Source: Vicinamibacteria bacterium
GTDB lineage: Bacteria; Acidobacteriota; Vicinamibacteria; Vicinamibacterales; UBA2999
NCBI GenBank assembly: GCA_025924295.1
Contig: JAICEG010000064.1
Span: 1 to 15,790, forward strand
Reading direction: 5' to 3'
DNA length: 15,790 nt
Below the pieces are notes generated by a model. It did not search any database and was not told the origin of the DNA. It saw only the letters and a program-made list of their open reading frames with translations. Position numbers and translations under genes: made by a program. Below are positions 1 through 7,665 of the stretch, one piece after another (position 1 is the first letter of the stretch; each line of letters opens with the position of its first letter).

Positions 1-1164
1 CAGATGTCCTCACAGAGCCTCAAGAACAACTGGCACAAGTACGCCGATCAGGGCCTGCGCATCATCGACATCGAGGTCTGCCCGGCGATCAGTGGCAGCG
101 GCAACCAATACGCCGCGGTCTGGCGGGAAAACGACGAGCGCTTCGATTGGGATGGACGGCAGCAGGCCGAAGAGGCGTTGGCCAACTACGCGGCAGCAGC
201 CGATATCCCGGGTGTCGGCGCAGCCATCATTCGCAACGGCCGCGTAGTCTTTCGCGGCGGTGCCGGGTTCGCCGATATCGAAGAGGGCGCCACCGCACAC
301 AGCGGAACGATTTACCGCCTGGCGTCGGTAGCGAAGGCGGTCACCGGCACGCTTGGCTACGACCTCGAGCAGGCGGGCCTCATCAATCTCGACAACCGCA
401 CCAACACGATCGTTCCGGGTTTGGGAACGCAGCACACGCACACGGTGCGGCAACTGCTCCGGAACTCGGGCTGCGTCAAGCACTACTGGTCCAATGGGAT
501 CGACGACAACGCCACGCAGACCCTGTACGCCTCGGCGCAAAACGCCTTGAACGGACACATGGGCGGCGCGATGAAGACGAACTCCTGGATCATCTCCGGG
601 TGCTCCATGGGAACCTGGAACTATTCCACCCACGGATACACGCTGGCCGCCGCGGCATTCGAGATCGCCACGGGATCGACGTTCGCCAACCTGATTCAAA
701 CCAGGATCGCCAACCCTCTGGGACTGGCGACGCTTCGCGCGGAGATCCGAACCTCTCCGGACTCGTCGGGCGAGCGGGCCACGATCAATAACGGCGTGGC
801 CAAGGTGAGCGATGCGCAGTTCGAGAACGTGAGCTGGAAGGCCGGCGGCAGCGGCATCGAGTCGTCTGCGCTCGACCTGGCACTGTTCGGCGACGGGGTC
901 CGGCGTAATCGCTACTTCCCGTTGGCGACGCGAAACCAGATGTGGAGCGGTGGAACGGCAAACGGACAGGCCAACGGCTGGTCGATCAACAACGGCGTCA
1001 CCCAGGTCACCAAGGGTGGCGACAACCAGGCGTCCGACTCACACATCCGCATCGATGTCGTCAACGGCATCACCGTCGTCGCCTTGACGAATACCAACCC
1101 TCCATCGACCGAAACCAGCGCATTGACGCAGCAACTGCTGGCCATCGCGATCGCCAACCCCTGA
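1..1164 (+). CDS. Polyglycine-hydrolase-like serine hydrolase (beta-lactamase fold), 5' end missing
   Basis: The frame is open to the left edge, so the true start lies outside; the ATG at 4 is probably internal. Residues about 1-49 (counting that ATG as 1) match one unit of the structural repeat found before the catalytic domain in polyglycine hydrolases: an aromatic helix, QGLRIIDIEV, then YAAVW. More units probably lie upstream. Residues about 55-386 form a serine beta-lactamase/DD-peptidase fold. The nucleophile motif SVAK is at 108-111. The second motif is YST (207-209), where the family usually has YxN. A KGGD segment near 337 may be the third strand motif. The substrate is unknown; family members cleave peptides or esters outside the cytoplasm. 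The export signal would be in the missing part. TGA ends the gene, and a hairpin follows 7 bases later. Fold assignment is firm; the polyglycine-hydrolase subgroup is inferred from the repeat. Confidence 0.88.
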   Translation, partial: QMSSQSLKNNWHKYADQGLRIIDIEVCPAISGSGNQYAAVWRENDERFDWDGRQQAEEALANYAAAADIPGVGAAIIRNGRVVFRGGAGFADIEEGATAHSGTIYRLASVAKAVTGTLGYDLEQAGLINLDNRTNTIVPGLGTQHTHTVRQLLRNSGCVKHYWSNGIDDNATQTLYASAQNALNGHMGGAMKTNSWIISGCSMGTWNYSTHGYTLAAAAFEIATGSTFANLIQTRIANPLGLATLRAEIRTSPDSSGERATINNGVAKVSDAQFENVSWKAGGSGIESSALDLALFGDGVRRNRYFPLATRNQMWSGGTANGQANGWSINNGVTQVTKGGDNQASDSHIRIDVVNGITVVALTNTNPPSTETSALTQQLLAIAIANP

Positions 1165-1171
1165 ACGCCAA

Positions 1172-1190
1172 CGGGGCGCACAGCGCCCCG
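1172..1190 (+). terminator. Compact GC hairpin after the hydrolase gene
   Basis: CGGGGCGC, loop ACA, GCGCCCCG: a perfect 8-bp stem with a 3-base loop, starting 7 bases after the TGA. There is no run of T after it, so it is not a textbook intrinsic terminator. It may stop transcription weakly or protect the 3' end of the mRNA. Confidence 0.5.
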
Positions 1191-1199
1191 CCGCAGTGA

Positions 1200-1218
1200 C
1201 CGCACCGTATGTGTGCGG
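1200..1218 (+). repeat. Hairpin repeat copy 1, loop CGTATGT
   Basis: CCGCAC and GTGCGG form a perfect 6-bp stem around the loop CGTATGT. A second hairpin 91 bases downstream has the identical loop but a different, still paired stem. It lies between two same-strand genes and overlaps no credible ORF. It could be a REP-like element, a paired operator or an RNA structure. Confidence 0.5.
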
Positions 1219-1290
1219 CCGCTGCGGCAAGGTGCGGACGAGCTGTGCCGATTGCGACACGCTGCGTTCCTCGCTGACAATGACGGACAC

Positions 1291-1307
1291 CGCGCCGTAT
1301 GTGCGCG
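1291..1307 (+). repeat. Hairpin repeat copy 2, loop CGTATGT
   Basis: CGCGC and GCGCG form a 5-bp stem around the same CGTATGT loop as the copy at 1200-1218. It ends 31 bases before the oxidoreductase ATG. A possible -35 (CTGACA, 1274-1279) lies just upstream, and with an 18-base spacer the matching -10 would be the weak TATGTG inside this hairpin. A protein bound here could therefore control the downstream pair of genes. That promoter reading is speculative. Confidence 0.45.
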
Positions 1308-1338
1308 CTGTTCGTTATTGCAGTGAGGGCGTGACTCC

Positions 1339-2721
1339 ATGGGTCAACACTACGACGCGATCATCGTCGGCACCGGTCAGGCGGGACCTTCTCTCGCCAA
1401 TCGGCTGTCGCAGGCCGGCATGTCGGTCGCCGTCATCGAACGGCATCTCTTCGGCGGGACATGCGTCAATACCGGATGTATTCCGACCAAGACGCTGGTC
1501 GCCAGCGCGTACGCCGCTCACGTGGCGCGACGCGCACGCGACTACGGCGTCACCATCGACGCCGACGTGCGCGTCGACATGAAGAGCGTCAAGGCCAGGA
1601 AGGACGCCATCTCGGAACAGTCGCGCACCGGCGTCGAGAAGATGCTCCGCGGCCTGCCGCGCTGCGTCGTCCATACCGGGCACGCTCGATTCCGCTCGGC
1701 GCGCGAAGTCGCGGTCGGCGATCAGATCCTCACCGCTGATCGCATCTTCATCAACGTCGGCGGGCGCGCCGCGGTCCCATCCATGCCAGGGCTCGACGAG
1801 GTGCCCTTCCTGACGAACAGCTCGATGATGCACGTCGATACGGCTCCGCCACATCTCGTCATCGTTGGCGGCAGCTATATCGGCCTCGAGTTCGGGCAGA
1901 TGTATCGACGATTCGGGTCCGAGGTCACCATCATCGAGATGGGACCACGCCTGATCGGCCGCGAAGACCCGGATATCTCCACCGCGATTCAGGACGTCCT
2001 CATCGGCGAAGGCGTCAATCTTCGATTGAACGCCAAGTGCATCCGCCTCGGCCGGCGTGACGCTGCCGTCGTCGCACACGTCGACTGCGAGAGCGGCGAT
2101 CGGTCGGTCGAAGGAACGCATTTGCTCCTCGCGGTCGGGCGCCAGCCGAACACGGACGATCTGGGACTCGAGGCCGCCGGCATCGCGCGCGATGAGCGCG
2201 GATACATCGTCGTGAACGATCGACTCGAGACCAGCGTGCCCGGCGTCTGGGCGCTCGGCGACTGCAATGGCAAGGGCGCCTTCACCCATACGTCATACAA
2301 CGACTTCGAGATCGTCGCCGGCAACCTGCTCGACGGCGAGAACCGCGCTGTCTCCGATCGGATTCAAGCCTACGCGCTCTACATCGACCCGCCCCTTGGC
2401 CGTGCCGGCATGACCGTCACTGAGGCGCAACGCCGTGGTCACAAGGTTCTTGTCGGACAACGCCCGATGACGCGCGTCGGACGTGCCATCGAAAAGGGCG
2501 AGACGCACGGCCTGATGAAGATCGTTGTCGACGCGAACTCGCAGGAGATTCTGGGCGCTGCCGTGTTCGGGACCGGGGGCGACGAGGCGATCCACTGCGT
2601 CCTCGACACGATGTACACAAAGGCGCCGTATCCAGTCCTCAAACGTGCGATGCACATCCACCCGACCGTCTCGGAGCTCATCCCGACGATTCTCGGAGAG
2701 CTTGCGCCTCCGGCATCGTAG
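1339..2721 (+). CDS. FAD-dependent pyridine nucleotide-disulfide oxidoreductase (MerA/RclA/Lpd-like, class I)
   Basis: This 460-residue protein has the full class I flavin disulfide reductase layout. The FAD dinucleotide site is GTGQAG (11-16). The redox-active pair is C42 and C47 in CVNTGC, followed by IPTK. The NAD(P)H site is GGSYIGLEFG (177-186). The second FAD motif is around GD (307-308). The C-terminal dimer-interface motif is HIHPTVSE (439-446), with the usual catalytic His-Glu pair. It lacks the N-terminal HMA domain and the C-terminal Cys pair of true mercuric reductases, so mercury reduction is unlikely despite common database names. The substrate is unknown. GAGGG at 1325-1329, 9 bases before the ATG, supports the start. 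The next gene begins 2 bases after the TAG, so the two are probably translated together. Confidence 0.93.
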   Translation: MGQHYDAIIVGTGQAGPSLANRLSQAGMSVAVIERHLFGGTCVNTGCIPTKTLVASAYAAHVARRARDYGVTIDADVRVDMKSVKARKDAISEQSRTGVEKMLRGLPRCVVHTGHARFRSAREVAVGDQILTADRIFINVGGRAAVPSMPGLDEVPFLTNSSMMHVDTAPPHLVIVGGSYIGLEFGQMYRRFGSEVTIIEMGPRLIGREDPDISTAIQDVLIGEGVNLRLNAKCIRLGRRDAAVVAHVDCESGDRSVEGTHLLLAVGRQPNTDDLGLEAAGIARDERGYIVVNDRLETSVPGVWALGDCNGKGAFTHTSYNDFEIVAGNLLDGENRAVSDRIQAYALYIDPPLGRAGMTVTEAQRRGHKVLVGQRPMTRVGRAIEKGETHGLMKIVVDANSQEILGAAVFGTGGDEAIHCVLDTMYTKAPYPVLKRAMHIHPTVSELIPTILGELAPPAS

Positions 2722-2723
2722 CC

Positions 2724-3713
2724 GTGACGAACATTCAGATCCCGAGACGCACACTTGGTGCGACCGGGCTCATCGTCAGCCGCATCGGCCTTGGCCTCGC
2801 CGCGCTCGGCCGTCCTGCGTACATCAACCTCGGGCGGCAGGCCGACCTCGGGTCAGATCGCAGCGTCGCTGAACTGGAACGACGATGCCATGAAGTTCTC
2901 GACGCCGCTTACGCTGCGGGCATTCGATATGTCGATGCCGCGCGGTCGTACGGCATGGCCGAGCAGTTCCTCGGCACGTGGCTGAAGACGCGTAACCCGC
3001 CCCGGGATGCGATCACAGTCGGGTCCAAGTGGGGATACACCTACACCGGATCGTGGCAGCTCGATGCGGACGTGCATGAAGTGAAAGACCTCTCGATCGA
3101 CACGCTGCGCCGCCAGATCGTCGAGAGCCGGTCGTTGCTTGGTGGCCAACTGCAGCTCTACGAGATTCACTCGGCAACGATCGAGAGCAAGGTCCTCGAG
3201 AACATGGACGTGCTGCGTGAGTTGCAGCGACTGCGTGCGGACGGGCTCGCAATCGGGTTGACCGTCACGGGGCCGAAGCAGGCCGACACGATACGTCGAG
3301 CTCTGCAGGTGCGCGTCGACGGAGTGAACCCGTTCCAGGTCGTGCAGGCCACGTGGAACCTGCTCGAGCGCTCGGCGACCGCCGCCCTGTCCGAGGCGCA
3401 TGCGTCGGGCTGGGGCGTGATCATCAAAGAAGCGCTGGCAAACGGCCGCTTGACCGGGCGCGCCGAGGGCAGGCACGTCCACGAACTCAGGACGGAAGCC
3501 GCAGCACGCAAGACGACGGTCGACGCACTGGCTATTGCGGCGGCGCTGTCTCACCCCTGGGCCGATGTCGTGCTGTCTGGCGCGGTCAGCACGGATCAAC
3601 TTGCAAGCAACCTGAAGGCTGTTGCGCTGGTAACTGGATCCGTGGGCTGGCCCCACATCGCTGAATCACCGGCAAGCTACTGGGAACAGCGCAGCTCGCT
3701 GGCGTGGCAGTGA
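2724..3713 (+). CDS. Aldo/keto reductase family protein
   Basis: This 329-residue protein starts with GTG, 2 bases after the preceding stop. It has the NAD(P)H-dependent aldo/keto reductase TIM barrel. The N-terminal strand RRTLGATGLIVSRIGLG is typical. The catalytic tetrad is visible as D71 (YVDAARSYG), Y76, K102 (GSKWGY) and H149 (YEIHS). The family reduces aldehydes or ketones in the cytoplasm; the substrate cannot be read from the sequence. Tight coupling to the flavin oxidoreductase suggests a shared role in redox or carbonyl detoxification, which is inference. The long segment between residues 30 and 50, and the C-terminal half, are less conserved than the barrel core. No strong terminator follows. 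Confidence 0.92.
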   Translation: MTNIQIPRRTLGATGLIVSRIGLGLAALGRPAYINLGRQADLGSDRSVAELERRCHEVLDAAYAAGIRYVDAARSYGMAEQFLGTWLKTRNPPRDAITVGSKWGYTYTGSWQLDADVHEVKDLSIDTLRRQIVESRSLLGGQLQLYEIHSATIESKVLENMDVLRELQRLRADGLAIGLTVTGPKQADTIRRALQVRVDGVNPFQVVQATWNLLERSATAALSEAHASGWGVIIKEALANGRLTGRAEGRHVHELRTEAAARKTTVDALAIAAALSHPWADVVLSGAVSTDQLASNLKAVALVTGSVGWPHIAESPASYWEQRSSLAWQ

Positions 3714-4032
3714 GCCGTTACGTCGATCTCCCGGGTGGGGGCGTCGTCGAACCCGCCTGAGCGCGCCAATCCAGCCACGCGCACCAAAGGATCACCGCGA
3801 CGCATCCGGTCCCGAAGAGAAGCATCATCGCCACTTGCAGATATCGTCCCGCCCTGCCGTGAACTTTTTGACGCGGATCAAGTGCACTCAATCAGTGTGC
3901 AAGTCCGTGCAATCGGCCGACACGCGCCATGCACCGGCCCGATCAGACCCGAGTGCGAACCTCGAGCTCGGCGGCGCTAATCGCCCCAAGAATGTCGTCA
4001 ACATTCGACTGCGCGATAATTCCACGCACCGC
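3714..4032. other. 319-bp spacer before the Gcr-like gene
   Basis: The plus-strand frame of the downstream gene is open here back to a TTG at 3835, with a GTG at 3895. The implied 60-odd extra residues are Arg/Ser-rich and unlike the family's N-terminus, so I treat the stretch as non-coding on this strand. GATAAT at 4015-4020 is a possible -10 (5 of 6 consensus bases) 12 bases before the ATG at 4033, without a good -35. TTGACG at 3868-3873 resembles a -35 but has no matching -10. A short antisense ORF is described separately. Confidence 0.4.
3718..3891 (-). CDS. Doubtful small single-helix membrane protein
   Basis: Read on the minus strand from a TTG at 3891, this gives 57 residues. A basic N-terminus (about residues 5-17) is followed by one hydrophobic stretch beginning VAMMLLFGTGCVAVILWC, then a Trp-rich end and a short Pro/Ser/Thr tail. 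The order is what a small N-in membrane protein would show. Against it: no clear Shine-Dalgarno, a TTG start, weaker GC bias at third positions than the real genes around it, and no family I recognise. It lies antisense between two plus-strand genes. It is recorded as a candidate only. Confidence 0.15.
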   Translation of the reverse strand: MSALDPRQKVHGRAGRYLQVAMMLLFGTGCVAVILWCAWLDWRAQAGSTTPPPGRST

Positions 4033-6021
4033 ATGCGCTCCGGACCCGAGGACCTCAGGGAACACATCGACGCCTTTGTCGCCGCCGGCACCCTGGCGGA
4101 GCGAACGGACTCGTTCGTCGCCCTGGTGCGCTGGTCCCGCATCGGGCGGCCCGGTGCACGTCTCGACCAGCTGCTCGATGTCCTCGATGATCCCGAGGAG
4201 CGGCATCGCTTCCAGTCGGCGATCGGTGCACTGTTCGCGGAAACCGACGGGACGAACGCGTTCGCGCACGCCGACATCCCGAGCGAGCGCGGGTTCCCGG
4301 CCGAACTCGGCGAGCGCGTGATGAACAACCTGCTGCCGCGGCCGCGCAACGACCACGACCTCGGACACCTGCTGCGGCTCCTGGTTCGCAACGACGCCGA
4401 CGTTGATCGGCTGGCGCTGATGCCGGAGGCACGACTGGCGCGTGTCGCCGACGTCGTCTATCCCGCAGACAACCCCGCGGCGATCGAGAAGCTGCGGCGC
4501 TCGTTCGCCAACGGCTTTCGGCTGCTCGCCACTTGGGTGCAGGCGCAGGGGCTGTCACCGAAGATTCGAAAACGCAGCCGCCCCTGCGACCTCACCGAGT
4601 CTCCCTTTTACCGCATCTCGATCGTGAGCGAGGCGGTCATCGAGCGCTGGCTCGCGGGAGACGCGACCGCGCCCGAGTGCGAGCGCTGGCGCCGCGAATG
4701 CAACCGCTGCCGGGACGACATGGCGGAGATCCACCGCCTGATCGAGCGCGCAGGGGTGAGCACGCACGTGGTCTACGGCCTGGAGGTCATCGAGCGTTGT
4801 CTCGCGCGCATGTCGGCGATGCTCGATGTGATGGCCGCCTCGCCACACGCGGTTCCGATCGAGGCACTGCGCCGCGTCGTCGTCGCGCTGGCGACCTCGG
4901 TCCATCAGGACCGCAGCGTGCGGCACTTGATCCGCTGGAACACACACCTGCTGCAGCGGCGCATCGTCGAGCGATCCGGGCGCACCGGCGAACACTACAT
5001 CACGGCGTCGCGCGCCGAGTACAAGCACATGTGGCTGGCGGCGGCGGGCGGCGGGCTGCTCACCGTGGGTACGGCGGCCATCAAGACGGCACTGTCCGCG
5101 TGGCAGGCGCCGGACTTCGTGCACGGCATCGCCTACGGCCTGAACTACGCAGTCAGCTTCCTGCTGCTCCAGCACCTCGGACTCGTGCTCGCAACGAAAC
5201 AGCCCGCCATGACGGCCGCGGCACTCGCCACCATCGTCCGCGAACGGTCGGGCGAGGATCGTGCGAACGAAATTGCTGATTACGCGGCACGGATCTGCCG
5301 ATCGCAGCTTGCAGCGGCGATGGGCAACGTCGTCGTGGTCAGCGTGGGTGCCTTCGCGTTCGTCTATCTCTGGCAGTTCGTGCTGGGTCGACCCTTCATG
5401 ACGAACGAAGAGGCCTCGGCAACATACCTGCAGCTCAGTCCGCTCAACAGCGGAACGGTGTTCTACGCGGCCCTCACCGGCGTGATCCTCTGGGCCGCCA
5501 GCGTCGTGGGCGGCTGGTTCGACAATCTCGGCGCCTATCACCGGTTACCGCTGGCCATCGCGCAGCATCCCGCAGGGCGATATCTCGGGCGCGAGCGGCT
5601 CGCGCGTTGGGGCGATCTGGTCGCCGAACACGGATCGGGCTGGGCCACCAACGTGTCGCTCGGGTTCATGCTCGGCATGACCCCTGCGATCGGGCACTTT
5701 CTCGGGCTGCCGCTCGACGTGCGGCACGTGACGCTGAACTCGGGCATCCTGTCGCTGGCAAGCGCCTCCCTGGGTCAGCGGTGGTTCGGCGAAGGCGCCT
5801 TCGTGCTCGGCATCGCCGGCGTCGGCGTGATGTTCGTTCTCAACCTCTCGGTGAGTTTTTTTCTCGCCCTCGTCACTGCGGCGCGCGCGTACGAGCTGCC
5901 GGCGCATGAGAACGCCTCTCTGCTCCGCGCGCTCTATCGCCATCTCAGGGATGCCCCGCGCGACTTCCTGATCCCGCCGCGCGAGGAACGGCCGAAGCCG
6001 GAAGTCGAAGTGTCGGTGTAG
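4033..6021 (+). CDS. Gcr-family multi-pass membrane protein ('site-specific recombinase', PF10136 type)
   Basis: From the ATG at 4033 this gives 662 residues, close to family length. The first half (1-330) is soluble, helical and charged. The second half holds about six membrane segments near 333-355, 362-386, 430-452, 476-496, 538-560 and 589-617. Family hallmarks are GEHYIT and EYKHMW before the first helix, HGIAYGLNYAVSF in helix two and LATKQPAMTAA after it. The database name goes back to a neisserial gene, Gcr. Nothing here resembles a tyrosine or serine recombinase, and a protein with six helices is a poor candidate for cutting DNA. Its real role is unknown. No clear Shine-Dalgarno precedes the ATG. 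Upstream TTG/GTG starts would add a low-complexity extension and are less likely. It ends 5 bases from the end of a convergent gene. Confidence 0.9.
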   Translation: MRSGPEDLREHIDAFVAAGTLAERTDSFVALVRWSRIGRPGARLDQLLDVLDDPEERHRFQSAIGALFAETDGTNAFAHADIPSERGFPAELGERVMNNLLPRPRNDHDLGHLLRLLVRNDADVDRLALMPEARLARVADVVYPADNPAAIEKLRRSFANGFRLLATWVQAQGLSPKIRKRSRPCDLTESPFYRISIVSEAVIERWLAGDATAPECERWRRECNRCRDDMAEIHRLIERAGVSTHVVYGLEVIERCLARMSAMLDVMAASPHAVPIEALRRVVVALATSVHQDRSVRHLIRWNTHLLQRRIVERSGRTGEHYITASRAEYKHMWLAAAGGGLLTVGTAAIKTALSAWQAPDFVHGIAYGLNYAVSFLLLQHLGLVLATKQPAMTAAALATIVRERSGEDRANEIADYAARICRSQLAAAMGNVVVVSVGAFAFVYLWQFVLGRPFMTNEEASATYLQLSPLNSGTVFYAALTGVILWAASVVGGWFDNLGAYHRLPLAIAQHPAGRYLGRERLARWGDLVAEHGSGWATNVSLGFMLGMTPAIGHFLGLPLDVRHVTLNSGILSLASASLGQRWFGEGAFVLGIAGVGVMFVLNLSVSFFLALVTAARAYELPAHENASLLRALYRHLRDAPRDFLIPPREERPKPEVEVSV

Positions 6022-6057
6022 CCCGCCTATGGCAGCCTGAACTCGCCGAGGGCGGGC
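6021..6057. terminator. Possible bidirectional hairpin between convergent genes
   Basis: GCCCGCC (6021-6027) and GGCGGGC (6051-6057) are perfect 7-bp inverted arms around a 23-base loop. They overlap both stop codons of the converging genes. There is no T-tract on either strand and the loop is long, so this is weak evidence. Confidence 0.25.
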
Positions 6058-7388
6058 GGCGTGACCCGCCGCTGCGTCGGTACCGTCAGTTGTGGAATCC
6101 AGTCGTACGGGATGCGGTATGACCGGTAGACGGCATTGGATGCGTTGGGACCGCTGAACAACGGAAACATGTACTCCCAGACGATCGCGCCTTCTCTGGT
6201 GACCTCGAACATCCGCCCGCCAGCCCCAGCCGTGATCAGCGTGTTGCCATTCGGCAGGCGCTGCGCGCCGCTGATGTTGGTGCTGAAAAACCTGGGGTTC
6301 GCGTAGGACCAGACGAGTTCGAGCGTCACCGGGTTGATCTCGAGCACCCGCGACGTGGCGCGCGCGAACGCACCGCGGCCGTCAGGCGCGATCGGGTTGG
6401 CAAAGCCATAACCGCTCGAGCCGCCGTTGTCGAACACCAGAAGGTTCCCGGCGCCAGGCAGCCCCTTCGGAATCAGGTGCGCGTGATGCTGGCCGATGAT
6501 CTGCCGGATGGCACGCAGCTCTTTCGATGCACTGAAATCCGGACCCAGCCGCCACACGATCGACCCGTCGCGGCCCACGATCGCGAGCAGGCTGGCTTCC
6601 CTGCTGCTGATGATCACGTTGTTCGGCGCGAAGCGCTTGTCGCCCTTGTCGAACCACTGGTTCGGTCCGAGATACGTGGCCGAGTTGATGTGCAGCCAGT
6701 CGAAGCTGTTGCGCGCGGCGTTGAAACCGGCCGCAGCCTTGATCGCCGTTCGTGCATCGGGGGCAAAACCAAGTTCGTCGATGTGGTCGCTCGCGACCCA
6801 CTCCCACACGATCTCGCCTTTCCACGAGACCTCGATGAGACGATCGTCCTCGAGCGGCCGGTCGGCAACCTTCGGCTGCGCCCTGTCGGTGTGCGTCAGG
6901 ATCAGCGTATTGCCACCCTCGATCGCGGGCTTGCTCTCTGGTGAGTAATACCCGGCAGGAAAGCTCTCCCGCTGCCAGTCATGGTGCTGGCGTGCGGACC
7001 AGATCGTGGTGCCCTCCCGCGTCTTGATCTCCTCGTTGCGGGAGAAACGCCAGGACACGTTGCCGTTGAAATCCCGCTGGATCAGCTCCAATGACTCCTG
7101 GTGCGGCGGCCGCGCGCCGCTTGCCGCGACGACGTGGCCACCCGGCAGCACGCGCGCGGGACCACCCGCGGAGTTGTTGAAGTCATCCCATCGCTTGACG
7201 ACGTTGCCGTTCATGTCGATGACGAGCACCGCCTGCGTCGCCAGGGGCGAGAGCACCGTGAATCCGTTCCACGATTTGTCCGGGTCGTAGATCGTCGTGC
7301 CCGTCGGATACACGGACTGACCTGCCGGTGTCGATGAGAGCAATGGCAGGACGATGACGAGGGCGACGGCGCAGGTCAGTCGTGTCAC
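6027..7388 (-). CDS. Secreted arylsulfotransferase-like beta-propeller protein
   Basis: I chose the GTG at 7388 (453 residues), one base after the upstream stop and preceded by GGAGA. An ATG at 7454 would push the start into the cupin gene and bury the signal peptide, which here runs TRLTCAVALVIVLPLLSS and ends near AGQ. The rest has repeated blades of the type 'G.IVWE/WRL', as in the arylsulfotransferase (ASST) families. Blade motifs include NGNVVKRWDD, GNVSWRFS, GEIVWEWV and GSIVWRLG. Conserved His-containing segments are WLHINS (His near 233) and GQHHAHLIP (near 301-302). Family members move sulfate between phenolic compounds in the periplasm, but many relatives lack tested activity. It is the last gene of a three-gene operon. 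The fold is well supported; the sulfotransferase function is not proven. Confidence 0.87.
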   Translation of the reverse strand: MTRLTCAVALVIVLPLLSSTPAGQSVYPTGTTIYDPDKSWNGFTVLSPLATQAVLVIDMNGNVVKRWDDFNNSAGGPARVLPGGHVVAASGARPPHQESLELIQRDFNGNVSWRFSRNEEIKTREGTTIWSARQHHDWQRESFPAGYYSPESKPAIEGGNTLILTHTDRAQPKVADRPLEDDRLIEVSWKGEIVWEWVASDHIDELGFAPDARTAIKAAAGFNAARNSFDWLHINSATYLGPNQWFDKGDKRFAPNNVIISSREASLLAIVGRDGSIVWRLGPDFSASKELRAIRQIIGQHHAHLIPKGLPGAGNLLVFDNGGSSGYGFANPIAPDGRGAFARATSRVLEINPVTLELVWSYANPRFFSTNISGAQRLPNGNTLITAGAGGRMFEVTREGAIVWEYMFPLFSGPNASNAVYRSYRIPYDWIPQLTVPTQRRVTPPALGEFRLP

Positions 7389-7389
7389 G

Positions 7390-7665
7390 CTACTTCTCTC
7401 CAATGAGGTAACGGCAGCCAGTTGGTCCCATCCGCGCTGAGTGGACAGCTCCACCAGGGACGTCCGGCGGGCGCTCGCCGGTCCGATAGGTCGTCGTCGA
7501 GCCCCCGCACGTGAGCGTCATCTCGCCATCGAGAATGATGTGCGCCGTATCGACGGGATGAACGTGGTCGGAGTAGAACGCATTGGCAGCATCGCTCCAG
7601 ACGTAGACGTGCCGGAACCCTTCCTGCCGCAGCTGTCGCTCCAGTGCGCTGGAGTCCACGCTCAT
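7390..7665 (-). CDS. Small single-domain cupin
   Basis: This is a 91-residue cupin. The ATG at 7665 overlaps the upstream TGA as ATGA, which fixes the start; longer readings in the same frame give Arg-rich nonsense. The first cupin motif is DHVHPVDTAHIILDGE, with probable metal ligands H34, H36 and H42. The second contributes H75 in PGGAVHS. The small barrel could bind a metal ion and a small substrate. No signal peptide is seen, unlike both neighbours. Its stop is one base before the GTG of the beta-propeller gene, so all three proteins are probably made in fixed ratio. Its function is unknown; paired cupin and CMD-like genes are common. Confidence 0.87.
   Translation of the reverse strand: MSVDSSALERQLRQEGFRHVYVWSDAANAFYSDHVHPVDTAHIILDGEMTLTCGGSTTTYRTGERPPDVPGGAVHSARMGPTGCRYLIGEK

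Noticed and set aside
1315..2289. Long minus-strand ORF (324 codons) opposite the oxidoreductase
   Set aside because: It has no recognisable domain and no Shine-Dalgarno, and it mirrors a gene with complete catalytic motifs. Such antisense frames are expected in GC-rich coding DNA.
1339..2721. Mercuric reductase (merA) assignment
   Set aside because: No HMA domain, no C-terminal Cys pair, and no mer operon genes nearby. The C-terminal HPT..E motif is that of general disulfide reductases.
3868..3896. Promoter from TTGACG at 3868-3873
   Set aside because: At 16-18 bases downstream there is no -10-like hexamer (ATCAGT at 17).
4555..5541. Minus-strand ORF of 328 codons opposite the Gcr-like gene
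   Set aside because: Its composition is that of an antisense shadow, His/Arg/Asp-rich without fold signals. The plus strand encodes family-specific motifs and membrane helices throughout.
7389..7454. Upstream ATG extension of the arylsulfotransferase-like protein
   Set aside because: It would overlap the cupin gene and place about 22 polar residues before the signal peptide. GTG at 7388 has a Shine-Dalgarno and the expected N-terminus.
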